Assembly (NCBI GenBank): GCA_044349205.1
Contig: JBIKRJ010000021.1
Span: forward strand, 1 to 19,718
Origin: UBA9547 sp044349205
GTDB taxonomy: Bacteria > Bacteroidota > Bacteroidia > Cytophagales > UBA9547
Length of the DNA stretch: 19,718 bases
Direction of reading: 5' to 3'
The position numbers and the translations under genes are program-made. A model generated the notes under the pieces. The model was not told the origin of the DNA, made no database searches, and was given only the letters and a program-made list of their open reading frames with translations. Shown piece after piece: positions 1 to 6,546 of the stretch; the stretch's first letter is position 1, and every line of letters starts with the position of its first letter.

Positions 1-143
1 GAGCTGATGCGACCACCCGCTTTAGGGTCTACTTCGAAATACAAATCCTTGTGCGATATAACATATCTTCCGTTTTTCTCGACAGGTTTTACTTGTGCCA
101 TTAGCCCGCAAGAACAAAAAACAAGTGCAAAAAATATTTTCAT
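1..143 (-). CDS. N-terminal fragment of a secreted protein (partial, runs off the window)
   Basis: An ATG at 143 opens a frame that stays open to the window edge, giving 47 residues. The first 17 or so form a signal peptide: a short basic start, a hydrophobic stretch, and a likely signal peptidase I site after LMA, leaving a mature N-terminal Gln as is common in Bacteroidota. A cysteine lies inside the hydrophobic region, but its surroundings (VFCSC) fit a lipobox poorly. The mature start contains YFEVDPKAGGRISS, which resembles the opening of secreted DUF4380-type proteins; this is a weak guess from a short fragment. It starts 11 nt after the stop of the DUF4286 gene on the same strand, so the two are probably cotranscribed. 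The body of the gene is outside the window. Confidence 0.6.
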   Translation of the reverse strand, partial: MKIFFALVFCSCGLMAQVKPVEKNGRYVISHKDLYFEVDPKAGGRIS

Positions 144-154
144 TCGTTCTGTTG

Positions 155-463
155 TTAAATAACCACTTTTTCTAAAATTGTATAAAAATCTACCAAGCGA
201 CCGGCATATTTTCCATAAAGTATTTCCCTAAAATCTTGAAGATGCTGAGCCTCGAACTGTTTCATTTTGTCTAATTCGTCGAGGGTGAGTTGTAACGAAT
301 ATGTGCTACCGCCTTGTTCATGGTCGCCAAGAAGCCGTAAAAATCGTTTTTCCTGAAAGAATCCTGTGAGCCAAAGGCTTGGAATAAAGGTTTGGCGCAT
401 CCATTCCAGCCATTCTTCTTCTATTTCCGTGTCAATGTTTACCGTTAGGCTAAAAAGTACCAT
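155..463 (-). CDS. DUF4286 family protein
   Basis: This is a 102-residue soluble protein of the small DUF4286 family, which is common in Bacteroidota and has no known biochemical role. The recognisable pattern is the opening MVLFSLTVNIDTEIEEEWLEW followed by an 'IPSLWLTGFF' stretch and a C-terminal segment ending LVDFYTILEKV. The frame is open to an upstream ATG at 508, but family members begin directly with the first beta strand (V-x-V-N-I-D). I therefore place the start at the internal ATG at 463; the extra 15 residues (rich in Y, F and C) look like untranslated leader. No signal peptide or membrane segment is seen. The downstream secreted protein starts 11 nt after this stop, suggesting an operon. 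Confidence 0.75.
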   Translation of the reverse strand: MVLFSLTVNIDTEIEEEWLEWMRQTFIPSLWLTGFFQEKRFLRLLGDHEQGGSTYSLQLTLDELDKMKQFEAQHLQDFREILYGKYAGRLVDFYTILEKVVI

Positions 464-634
464 CGCATTTTCAAACACGAATAAAGGGCATCTGAAATAA
501 TAATGCAATTGAAACGATGCGAATCCTTCTTTTTTGGTTGTTTATGAAGCTTATAAATCCCCTTTAAAACCTTTCTTGTTTAGTTGTGTTATGTGTACAT
601 ATTGTAGGTGTATAAATAAATAATTTCATACGTT

Positions 635-1507
635 TTGAATACTTTTTCCATCAAAGATTTAGAAACAATTTCGGGTATAAAGGCACACACCCTGCGCATT
701 TGGGAACAACGGTACAATGTTATTGAACCCCACCGAACCGATACCAACATTCGTTTCTACGACGACAATGATTTGAAGAAAATCCTCAACATTTCGTTTT
801 TAAACCAAAAGGGGTATAAAATTTCAAAAATTGCCGGCATGAACAATGCAAGCCTAAGCGAAAAAGTCTTAGAACTAGCGCAAGACAATATTGAATATCC
901 CGTGCACGTGCATTCTTTGATGCTAAGCATGTTGGAGCTGGACGAGGATCATTTCGAAAAAACGATTTCAAAATGTGTGCAGCAGTTTGGTTTGGAAAAT
1001 GCCATGATCCATGTCATCTATCCGTTTTTGAGTAAAATTGGACTTTTGTGGCAAGTAGGGAGCCTAAACCCTTATCAAGAACATTTTATCCTGCACCTGA
1101 TTAGACAAAAAATTATGGTGGCTATCGACAGTCACCCCAACAATTATTCATCTAATGCCAAGCGATTCTTGTTGTATTTGCCCTCGTCTGAACTTCACGA
1201 AGTAGGACTGCTTTTGGCGTATTACATTCTGAAAACCAGAGGGTATCGTGTGTTTTATTTCGGCCAGTCTCTCCCTTTTGCCGATTTATGCGATGCATGC
1301 CAACTATGCAAGCCAGACTATACTTTCACCATTATTACCTCTTTGGGCGAGCAAGACGTTAATGCGCTTGTTGAAAAAGCGGCCAGTTGTATGCCAAACA
1401 TCACACATATTGTTTCGGGATACCATTTGGCTTCGATAAAAACGAAAAAGAAAAATGTGTTTCTGTCGCCCAATATTCAATCTTTCATCGAATTCGTAAA
1501 TCGTTAA
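635..1507 (+). CDS. MerR-family regulator with C-terminal cobalamin-binding domain (CarH/LitR-like)
   Basis: This is a 290-residue transcription regulator. Residues 4-70 form a MerR winged helix (SIKDLETISGIKAHTLRIWEQRY). Residues about 90-170 match the helical cap, and 175-290 the Rossmann-like B12-binding domain. Two cofactor motifs are visible: a Wx9EH motif (W139, E149, H150), which in CarH packs over adenosylcobalamin, and ExHxxG (E186-L-H188-E-V-G191), whose His is the expected lower cobalt ligand. CarH-type proteins repress carotenoid or light-response genes in the dark and release DNA when light cleaves the cofactor. No crt genes are in this window. The start is TTG: an in-frame stop lies at 617 with no ATG between it and the MerR helix, and the next ATG would remove the DNA-binding domain. 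The residue after W139 is Gln, where T. thermophilus CarH has the His used in its light state. Confidence 0.85.
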   Translation: MNTFSIKDLETISGIKAHTLRIWEQRYNVIEPHRTDTNIRFYDDNDLKKILNISFLNQKGYKISKIAGMNNASLSEKVLELAQDNIEYPVHVHSLMLSMLELDEDHFEKTISKCVQQFGLENAMIHVIYPFLSKIGLLWQVGSLNPYQEHFILHLIRQKIMVAIDSHPNNYSSNAKRFLLYLPSSELHEVGLLLAYYILKTRGYRVFYFGQSLPFADLCDACQLCKPDYTFTIITSLGEQDVNALVEKAASCMPNITHIVSGYHLASIKTKKKNVFLSPNIQSFIEFVNR

Positions 1508-1542
1508 AACTTCTTTTTTTCTTAACAAAAGGAAAATAATTT

Positions 1543-1577
1543 TTTGTCCTAACTCCCAGTATTGTTTCTGAACTTTG
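1543..1577 (+). promoter_or_regulatory. Weak candidate promoter for the glycosyltransferase
   Basis: TTTG (1543-1546) and GAACTTTG (1570-1577) are 23 nt apart. This resembles the Bacteroidota -33/-7 pair with one mismatch in the -7 element. It would give a leader of only about 8 nt before the ATG at 1592. Read-through from the MerR gene 84 nt upstream is an equally good explanation. Confidence 0.2.
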
Positions 1578-1591
1578 GGAAAACGTAGTGC

Positions 1592-2674
1592 ATGCATTTT
1601 CTTTTCATAGTACAAGGCGAAGGTCGAGGCCACATGACACAGGCCATTTCCCTTCGGAATATGCTGGTACAGCATGGCCACGAAGTAAAAGCGGTGCTCG
1701 TGGGACAAAGTGCCAGAAGGGAAATTCCGCGTTTTTTTATCGAAAAAATACAGAGCCCCGTCATTGGTTTCGCAAGTCCAAATTTTGTACTTGACAGCAA
1801 AAAGAAAGGATTGAAAATTGTTGAAACCTTTCGGGTAAACCTATTGAAAAGCCGCACTTTTTTGTGGAACCTGAAAGTGATAGACCAAGCTGTACAGGAA
1901 CATCAGCCGCAAGTGGTAGTCAATTTTTACGATTTGCTGGCTGGTATATATTCTTTCTATTACAAGGATAAAAGAAAATTCAAGTTTGTGTGCGTAGGTC
2001 ACCAATTATTGCTCGAACATTCGGCATTTGAATTTCCAAAATCAAGAAAGGTTGAAAAGTTTTTGTTGCATTCCAACACCCGCATTGCTTCTGCCAAATC
2101 GGATTTGAACTTGGGCTTATCTTTTGTACCCATGGCGCACGAACCCAAAAAGCGGTTGTATGTAGTGCCGCCCTTGCTCAGAAAAGAAGTGCTTTTGCAA
2201 AAACCAGAAGACAAAAACTTTGTCTTGGGATATATGGTAAACGAGGGCTATGCCGAAGACATTATTGCTTGGCACAAACAACACAAAGACATCTCGCTGG
2301 TGTGTTTTTGGGACAAAAAAGAAGCCAACGACTCCTACAGCCCCCACGAAAATTTGGTTTTTTACCAACTGAACGACGCACTTTTTCTCGAGCACATGAG
2401 AACCTGTTCGGGTTATGTAAGCACCGCCGGTTTCGAGTCGATATGCGAAGCCATGTATTGGGGAAAGCCTATTTTGATGGTACCCACAGCGCACCATTAC
2501 GAGCAGCTTTGCAATTCGCTCGATGCCACGAAAGCAGGTGCTGGTATAAGCCATGACACGTTCGATATTTCGCTTTTGGTCGAGTACATTCCGCGCCACA
2601 AAAACCGCCAAAACGAGTTTCAAGAATGGGTACACAAAGCTGAAACAGTTTTATTGGAACTACTCACACAATAG
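1592..2674 (+). CDS. GT-B fold glycosyltransferase family protein (MurG/GT28-related)
   Basis: This 360-residue protein looks like a cytosolic GT-B nucleotide-sugar transferase. The N-terminal half starts with a beta strand and glycine loop, FIVQGEGRGHMTQA (residues 5-18), equivalent to the GGxGHxxxA loop of MurG and related enzymes. The C-terminal half carries the sugar-nucleotide signature STAGFESICEA (277-287), followed by GKPILMVP and HYEQ (302-305). This is the arrangement seen in GT28 and macrolide/UGT-type transferases. There is no signal peptide or membrane helix. The acceptor cannot be told from sequence; unannotated relatives of this size are common in Bacteroidota. It begins 84 nt after the CarH-like regulator and ends 92 nt before gcvT. 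Family placement is firm, substrate unknown. Confidence 0.75.
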   Translation: MHFLFIVQGEGRGHMTQAISLRNMLVQHGHEVKAVLVGQSARREIPRFFIEKIQSPVIGFASPNFVLDSKKKGLKIVETFRVNLLKSRTFLWNLKVIDQAVQEHQPQVVVNFYDLLAGIYSFYYKDKRKFKFVCVGHQLLLEHSAFEFPKSRKVEKFLLHSNTRIASAKSDLNLGLSFVPMAHEPKKRLYVVPPLLRKEVLLQKPEDKNFVLGYMVNEGYAEDIIAWHKQHKDISLVCFWDKKEANDSYSPHENLVFYQLNDALFLEHMRTCSGYVSTAGFESICEAMYWGKPILMVPTAHHYEQLCNSLDATKAGAGISHDTFDISLLVEYIPRHKNRQNEFQEWVHKAETVLLELLTQ

Positions 2675-2705
2675 TGCGCACAAGGCAGGGTTGGCAATTT
2701 TTTCC

Positions 2706-2713
2706 TACCTTTG
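2706..2713 (+). promoter_or_regulatory. Bacteroidota -7 promoter element for gcvT
   Basis: TACCTTTG is an exact match to the TAnnTTTG -7 consensus used by the Bacteroidota primary sigma factor. It would place transcription initiation near 2720 and give a leader of about 47 nt before the gcvT ATG. A TTG at 2691-2693 is too close (12 nt) to be a normal -33 element. Confidence 0.5.
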
Positions 2714-2766
2714 CGCCCAAATTTTGCAAAGCGCTAATCTTATTTCCAACCCAAAAACGCTAATTT

Positions 2767-3858
2767 ATGGAATTGACCCGCATCCCCCTTCATGAAAAGC
2801 ACGTAGCTCTTGGAGCCAAAATGGTGTCTTTCGGAGGATTTGAGATGCCGGTGCGTTATTCTTCCGACGTGGAAGAACACCTATGCGTAAGACAAGGAGT
2901 AGGGATTTTCGATGTTTCGCACATGGGCGAATTTCTAGTTACAGGGCCCCACGCGTTAGACCTAATTCAGTATGTAACCAGCAACGATGCCTCGCAACTT
3001 AGTCCAGGCAAGGTACAATATTCTTGTTTCCCCAACGACAATGGTGGAATAGTGGACGATTTGCTCGTGTACAAATTTGACGATGAAAAATACCTATTGG
3101 TGGTAAATGCCAGCAACATTGGGAAAGATTGGGATTGGGTAAAAAAACACAACACATTTGGTGCCAACATGGAAGACATTTCCAAGAAAACTTGCCTTTT
3201 TGCCGTGCAAGGTCCCAAAGCGGCAGATGCCTTACAATCGCTAACCAGTGTAAACTTGGCCGCCATGACGTACTATACTTTCGAAGTGGCCACTTTTGCA
3301 AATGTACAAGAGGTCATTATTTCGGCTACGGGATACACAGGTGCTGGTGGTTTTGAAATATATGTGCCAAACGAACATGCTAAAGCCGTTTTTGATGCCA
3401 TCATGGGAGCAGGAAAAAATGTTGGAATAAAACCCATCGGGTTGGGCGCGCGCGATACCTTGAGATTGGAAATGGGCTACAACCTGTACGGAAACGACAT
3501 CGACGACAGCACTTCGCCCATTGAAGCGGGACTGGGTTGGATTACGAAATTCAATAAAACCTTTGTGAATTCGGAAAATTTGAAGAAGCAAAAAGAAAAA
3601 GGCGTAGCCAAAAAACTGGTCGGTTTCAAAATGGAAGAACGCGGCATCCCTCGTGCGCATTACCCAATTTTAGACACCGCAGGAAACAAAATAGGAGAAG
3701 TGACGTCGGGTTCTATTTCGCCCCTCCTAAACCAAGGAATTGGAATGGGCTATGTGCCTGCCGCATATGCCAAAACAGGTACAGAAATAGGCATTTCCAT
3801 TCGGGATAAAAGCCTGAAAGCCACCGTAGTGAAACCCCCTTTTATTGATAAGGCGTAG
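2767..3858 (+). CDS. gcvT: Glycine cleavage system T protein (aminomethyltransferase)
   Basis: The T protein transfers the methylene group from aminomethylated H protein to tetrahydrofolate, releasing ammonia. The protein has 363 residues, the usual length for the bacterial family. The N-terminal folate-binding domain shows FGGFEMPVRY (22-31), the VSHMGE segment (50-55) and NDNGGIVDDL (90-99), which holds the conserved catalytic Asp. Further on are ATGYTGAGGFEIYV (187-200) and GARDTLRLEMG (228-238). The C-terminal barrel carries GEVTSGSISPLL and ends in VVKPPF. Genes for the P, H and L proteins are not nearby, which is normal in Bacteroidota, where gcv genes are scattered. An own promoter lies just upstream (2706). 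The next gene, comB, starts 56 nt downstream on the same strand. Confidence 0.95.
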   Translation: MELTRIPLHEKHVALGAKMVSFGGFEMPVRYSSDVEEHLCVRQGVGIFDVSHMGEFLVTGPHALDLIQYVTSNDASQLSPGKVQYSCFPNDNGGIVDDLLVYKFDDEKYLLVVNASNIGKDWDWVKKHNTFGANMEDISKKTCLFAVQGPKAADALQSLTSVNLAAMTYYTFEVATFANVQEVIISATGYTGAGGFEIYVPNEHAKAVFDAIMGAGKNVGIKPIGLGARDTLRLEMGYNLYGNDIDDSTSPIEAGLGWITKFNKTFVNSENLKKQKEKGVAKKLVGFKMEERGIPRAHYPILDTAGNKIGEVTSGSISPLLNQGIGMGYVPAAYAKTGTEIGISIRDKSLKATVVKPPFIDKA

Positions 3859-3914
3859 TACGTATTTCTTACAGCGCAATATTTTGAGAGACGAAAAATA
3901 ATACGAATACCAGC

Positions 3915-4619
3915 ATGAACTCCATCGATGTTTGCATAAGCCCCGACCTTTTACACTTGTATCCGCTAAAAGGAAAAATAGTGGTAGTAGTGGATGTGTT
4001 GCGCGCTACTTCTTGCATGACCACCGCCATGGCCAATGGTGTAAAAAGCATTATTGCCGTGGCTACCTTGGAAGAGTGCATGGCTTACAAAAACAGAGGT
4101 TTTCTGGCTGCTGCCGAGCGCGACGGGAAAACTGCCGATGGTTTCGATTTGGGCAACTCGCCATTCTCGTACATGGATTCCTCTTTCAAAAACAAAACGC
4201 TGGTCGTGACCACCACCAACGGCACTTTGGCCATTGCCAAATCGAAAGAAGCCGACGAAATCTTGATTGGTGCTTTTCTGAACAAAACAAGTCTTATCAA
4301 ATACCTTTCTGAACAAAATAAAGACGTGCTGGTGCTTTGCTCGGGGTGGCGTGGCAGTTTTAATATGGAAGACACGCTATTTGCAGGCTCGCTGGTTGCG
4401 GGACTGGAAGGAATTTTGGCACACGAAAGCGATTCTTCTTTAATGGCCAAAAGACTTTACCTAGCCGCCCGACACAACATGATGCAATTTTTAGAAGATT
4501 CCACCCATTTCAAACGCTTGTCGCGCCTGAACCTGTACAAAGACATAGAATTCTGCCTCACCGAAGACCTTTACGACATCCTAATCGCCCAAAAAGAAGG
4601 GGAATTGGTCGTGCTTTAA
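3915..4619 (+). CDS. comB: 2-phosphosulfolactate phosphatase (ComB family)
   Basis: ComB enzymes hydrolyse 2-phospho-3-sulfolactate to 3-sulfolactate in a Mg2+-dependent reaction; the pathway was first worked out for coenzyme M. The 234 residues show the family pattern in order: VDVLRATS (26-33), ERDG (68-71), GFDLGNSP (76-83), TTTNGT (99-104), CSGW (142-145) and EDTLFAG (152-158). Length is normal. No other coenzyme M gene is present here, so the physiological product in this bacterium is uncertain; sulfolactate could serve osmotic or sulfonate/sulfonolipid metabolism, which is inference. The start follows a 56-nt gap after gcvT containing TATTTTG (3880-3886), a shortened -7-like element. 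The MEKHLA gene follows after 4 nt, indicating cotranscription. Confidence 0.88.
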   Translation: MNSIDVCISPDLLHLYPLKGKIVVVVDVLRATSCMTTAMANGVKSIIAVATLEECMAYKNRGFLAAAERDGKTADGFDLGNSPFSYMDSSFKNKTLVVTTTNGTLAIAKSKEADEILIGAFLNKTSLIKYLSEQNKDVLVLCSGWRGSFNMEDTLFAGSLVAGLEGILAHESDSSLMAKRLYLAARHNMMQFLEDSTHFKRLSRLNLYKDIEFCLTEDLYDILIAQKEGELVVL

Positions 4620-4623
4620 GTTA

Positions 4624-5067
4624 ATGGACCTCAAAATTCACCTTCAACGCTTAGTAAACAGCTTCCGCCATTTTTCAGGAAGAGATTTCATCGCACTTCC
4701 TCCCAACACAGATTTGGTTAATTTTTTGCACGAAGCCCCCTTTGCGCTCGTTTCGCATGGCACTGAAGCAGATCCCATTTTCAATTATGCCAACAAAACC
4801 GCGCAAAGACTTTGGGAAATGGATTGGGACGAATTTACCTCCACACCCTCTAGACTTTCGGCCGAACCCATGCGGCGCGAAGAAAGGGAACAACTGTTGC
4901 ACCAAGTGGCACAGTTTGGCTTTGCCGAAAACTATGAAGGCATACGGATTTCAAAAACGGGAAAACGCTTTTGGATACGAAACACCACCGTTTGGAACGT
5001 GCTCGACGAGCAAGGACATTACATAGGGCAAGCCGCCTCTTATTCCAAATGGGACTTTATTGAATAG
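4624..5067 (+). CDS. MEKHLA domain (PAS-like) protein
   Basis: This 147-residue soluble protein consists almost entirely of a MEKHLA domain, a PAS-related fold first named from plant HD-ZIP III proteins and also found as single-domain bacterial proteins. Diagnostic stretches are SHGTEADPIFNYAN (44-57), PSRLSAE (75-81), EREQLL (87-92), GIRISKTGKRFWI (106-118) and GQAASYSKW (135-143). PAS-like domains usually bind a small ligand or partner; no output domain, signal peptide or membrane segment is attached, so any signalling role would need a partner. It begins 4 nt after the comB stop, so the two are very likely translated from one mRNA. The link between ComB chemistry and a sensor-like protein is not explained by anything I know. 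Confidence 0.8.
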   Translation: MDLKIHLQRLVNSFRHFSGRDFIALPPNTDLVNFLHEAPFALVSHGTEADPIFNYANKTAQRLWEMDWDEFTSTPSRLSAEPMRREEREQLLHQVAQFGFAENYEGIRISKTGKRFWIRNTTVWNVLDEQGHYIGQAASYSKWDFIE

Positions 5068-5088
5068 CTTCTGGGGTTGTGGAATTTT

Positions 5089-5119
5089 TTTGAGTCTATT
5101 AAAGAGCCTTCCACCTTTG
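5089..5119 (+). promoter_or_regulatory. Orphan promoter-like element after the MEKHLA gene
   Basis: TTTG (5089-5092) and CACCTTTG (5112-5119) are separated by 19 nt, the expected spacing for a Bacteroidota -33/-7 pair. The -7 has one mismatch (C for T) and shares ACCTTTGC with the gcvT -7 region. It points into 5120-5298, where I see no credible plus-strand gene. CACCT (5112-5116), AGGTG (5121-5125) and CACCT (5131-5135) can form two mutually exclusive 5-bp hairpins. Confidence 0.3.
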
Positions 5120-5298
5120 CAGGTGTTCTTCACCTATAAAACCTCCTTCCAACATTCACAAACGTTTTTGGTCAAAAGCCGCAACAACGGCCGTAAAACG
5201 CAAGAAGGGTGTTGGGTGTCTTATCCTGCGCCTATGCTATTCAGTTCGAGGTGTATTGAGGTGGCACGAAACCTGGTGTAATGCTTACATTTTCCCGC

Positions 5299-6441
5299 CT
5301 ACAAGGTAGAACCTGCCTTCAACATTACAAATTCTCTAAAATTTTCTCTTGTAATGCCTTTGTCTGTACTAGCATAAGCGTTAGAGAAAGTTTTTGGAAT
5401 GTGGATATTTCGTTTGGGGTTCCACTTGAATTCGTAGCCATAAAGTTTGCCTTCTACTTCTTCCACATAATCTACTTCCTGTTGTTGTTTGGTACGCCAA
5501 AAGTACTTTTGAGCCCTAATTTTATGGTAATGGAGTTGTTTTACACGCTCACTTATCAAAAAATTTTCCCACAATGCACCAATGTCCTGTCTGTTGGGCA
5601 CAGCCATTAGCTGTCCTATCACTGCATTACGAATGCCGTTATCGTAAAAATAAATTTTCCTGTTTGACTTTATTTCGTCGCGCAAGTTTCGACTAAAGGC
5701 GGGTAATCGAAAGACCACATAGGCTTTTTCTAAAATATCTATGTAATGGCTTACTGTCTTCGAATCTAGTCCAATCAAATCTCCTACCTCTTTGTACGAC
5801 ACTTCATTCCCAATTTGGTGAGCCAATGCTTGCACTAGCTTTAATACTAATTCTGGTTTTTTTAAATTGCCATATATTAAAATGTCTTTATACAAATAGC
5901 TGTCTGCCAACTCGTTCAGTACCTCTTTCTGTTCATTTGGATGATTCAGCACATCGGGATAAAAACCAAAAACTAACCTGTTTTCCAGGTCTTGCTCCGC
6001 TTTCACATATCCGATATGGTTTTGCCATTCTTCCCAGCTGATAGGCCATAGTTGGTACGACCATTTTCTCCCTGTCAAGGGTTCTTGTGTTTGCTGTGAC
6101 AGTTCGAACGCAGAAGAACCACTCAATATCAACTGCACCGAAGGTAGTTGGTCGGTAATGATTTTAGACGTAAGGCCTATATTGGAAATGCGTTGCGCTT
6201 CGTCGATAAACACCAGCTTGCTATTCCCGATTATTTGCCTGATTTGCTCGATATTGGGCGAATGGAGTAGTTGACGAACGGTAGGGTCGTCGCCGTTTAA
6301 AAACAACGACTCTTCCTTATAAGGCAATATCAATTGATTGATTAATGTGGTTTTTCCTACTTGTCTTGGGCCTATCAAAATAACAGCCTTGCCTTTGAAA
6401 AATTTGTCTTTTATCTCTCTTTCCAAGCTTCTTGTTATCAT
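5299..6441 (-). CDS. AAA-family ATPase with DUF4143 C-terminal domain (COG1373-type)
   Basis: This 380-residue protein belongs to a widespread but functionally obscure ATPase family. The Walker A motif is GPRQVGKT (24-31), Walker B LVFIDEAQ (76-83), and a sensor-like LSGSS lies at 106-110. Residues about 205-248 form a predicted winged helix (EVGDLIGLDSKTVSHYIDIL). The C-terminal domain has a PD-(D/E)xK-like pattern: D324 in EVDYVEE, then E337-F-K339. This is the known DUF4143 architecture. Whether it cuts or binds DNA is not established. The nearest upstream gene on the same strand, the symporter, ends 105 nt away, and this gene has its own strong -7 element overlapped by a palindromic array, suggesting separate and probably repressed expression. 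It converges on the MEKHLA gene across 231 nt. Confidence 0.88.
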   Translation of the reverse strand: MITRSLEREIKDKFFKGKAVILIGPRQVGKTTLINQLILPYKEESLFLNGDDPTVRQLLHSPNIEQIRQIIGNSKLVFIDEAQRISNIGLTSKIITDQLPSVQLILSGSSAFELSQQTQEPLTGRKWSYQLWPISWEEWQNHIGYVKAEQDLENRLVFGFYPDVLNHPNEQKEVLNELADSYLYKDILIYGNLKKPELVLKLVQALAHQIGNEVSYKEVGDLIGLDSKTVSHYIDILEKAYVVFRLPAFSRNLRDEIKSNRKIYFYDNGIRNAVIGQLMAVPNRQDIGALWENFLISERVKQLHYHKIRAQKYFWRTKQQQEVDYVEEVEGKLYGYEFKWNPKRNIHIPKTFSNAYASTDKGITRENFREFVMLKAGSTL

Positions 6442-6460
6442 TCTTGCTTTTTATATGGCA

Positions 6461-6468
6461 CAAATATA
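6461..6468 (-). promoter_or_regulatory. -7 promoter element for the DUF4143 ATPase
   Basis: Read on the minus strand this is TATATTTG, an exact TAnnTTTG match, about 20 nt upstream of the ATG at 6441. Its upstream edge overlaps the first two bases of the palindrome at 6467-6502. The -33 region therefore lies inside the palindrome and contains no TTTG. Confidence 0.5.
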
Positions 6469-6502
6469 TAACTTTATCGGAATGTATTCCGATAAAGTTA
6501 TA
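6467..6502. repeat. Perfect 17-bp inverted repeat, likely operator
   Basis: Arms 6467-6483 and 6486-6502 are exact reverse complements around the 2-nt centre GT; the core is GGAATGTATTCC (6479-6490) and the outer ends read TATAAC/GTTATA. It sits across the expected -33 to -10 region of the ATPase promoter. No U-tract follows on either strand, so a protein-binding site is more likely than a terminator. Confidence 0.8.
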
Positions 6503-6535
6503 ACTATACGGGAATGTATTCCAATAAAGTTATAA
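6479..6535. repeat. Tandem direct repeat of the palindrome unit, 32-bp period
   Basis: The 25-bp segment at 6479-6503 recurs at 6511-6535 with one mismatch (G at 6491 versus A at 6523). The second copy keeps the exact core GGAATGTATTCC (6511-6522) and forms an imperfect palindrome over 6498-6535, sharing its left arm with the right arm of the first. The 32-bp spacing is close to three helical turns, placing both cores on one DNA face. Confidence 0.8.
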
Positions 6536-6546
6536 AAAGAGTAGAT

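Noticed and set aside
464..508. Upstream ATG start for the DUF4286 protein
   Set aside because: It adds 15 residues not expected in the family; the internal ATG starts exactly at the conserved first strand.
509..634. Promoter or operator between the DUF4286 and MerR genes
   Set aside because: The divergent gap should contain promoters, but I found no TAnnTTTG with proper spacing on either strand and no clear palindrome.
2117..2635. 172-codon frame antisense to the glycosyltransferase
   Set aside because: It is a shadow of a well-supported gene; the translation shows no domain pattern.
2675..2766. Possible glycine riboswitch before gcvT
   Set aside because: The gap is only 92 nt, holds a -7 element at 2706-2713 and leaves about 47 nt of leader, too short for the aptamer; no aptamer-like pattern was seen.
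5060..5281. 73-codon plus-strand frame after the MEKHLA gene
   Set aside because: It overlaps the MEKHLA end, has no recognisable composition or motif, and the orphan promoter lies inside it rather than before it.
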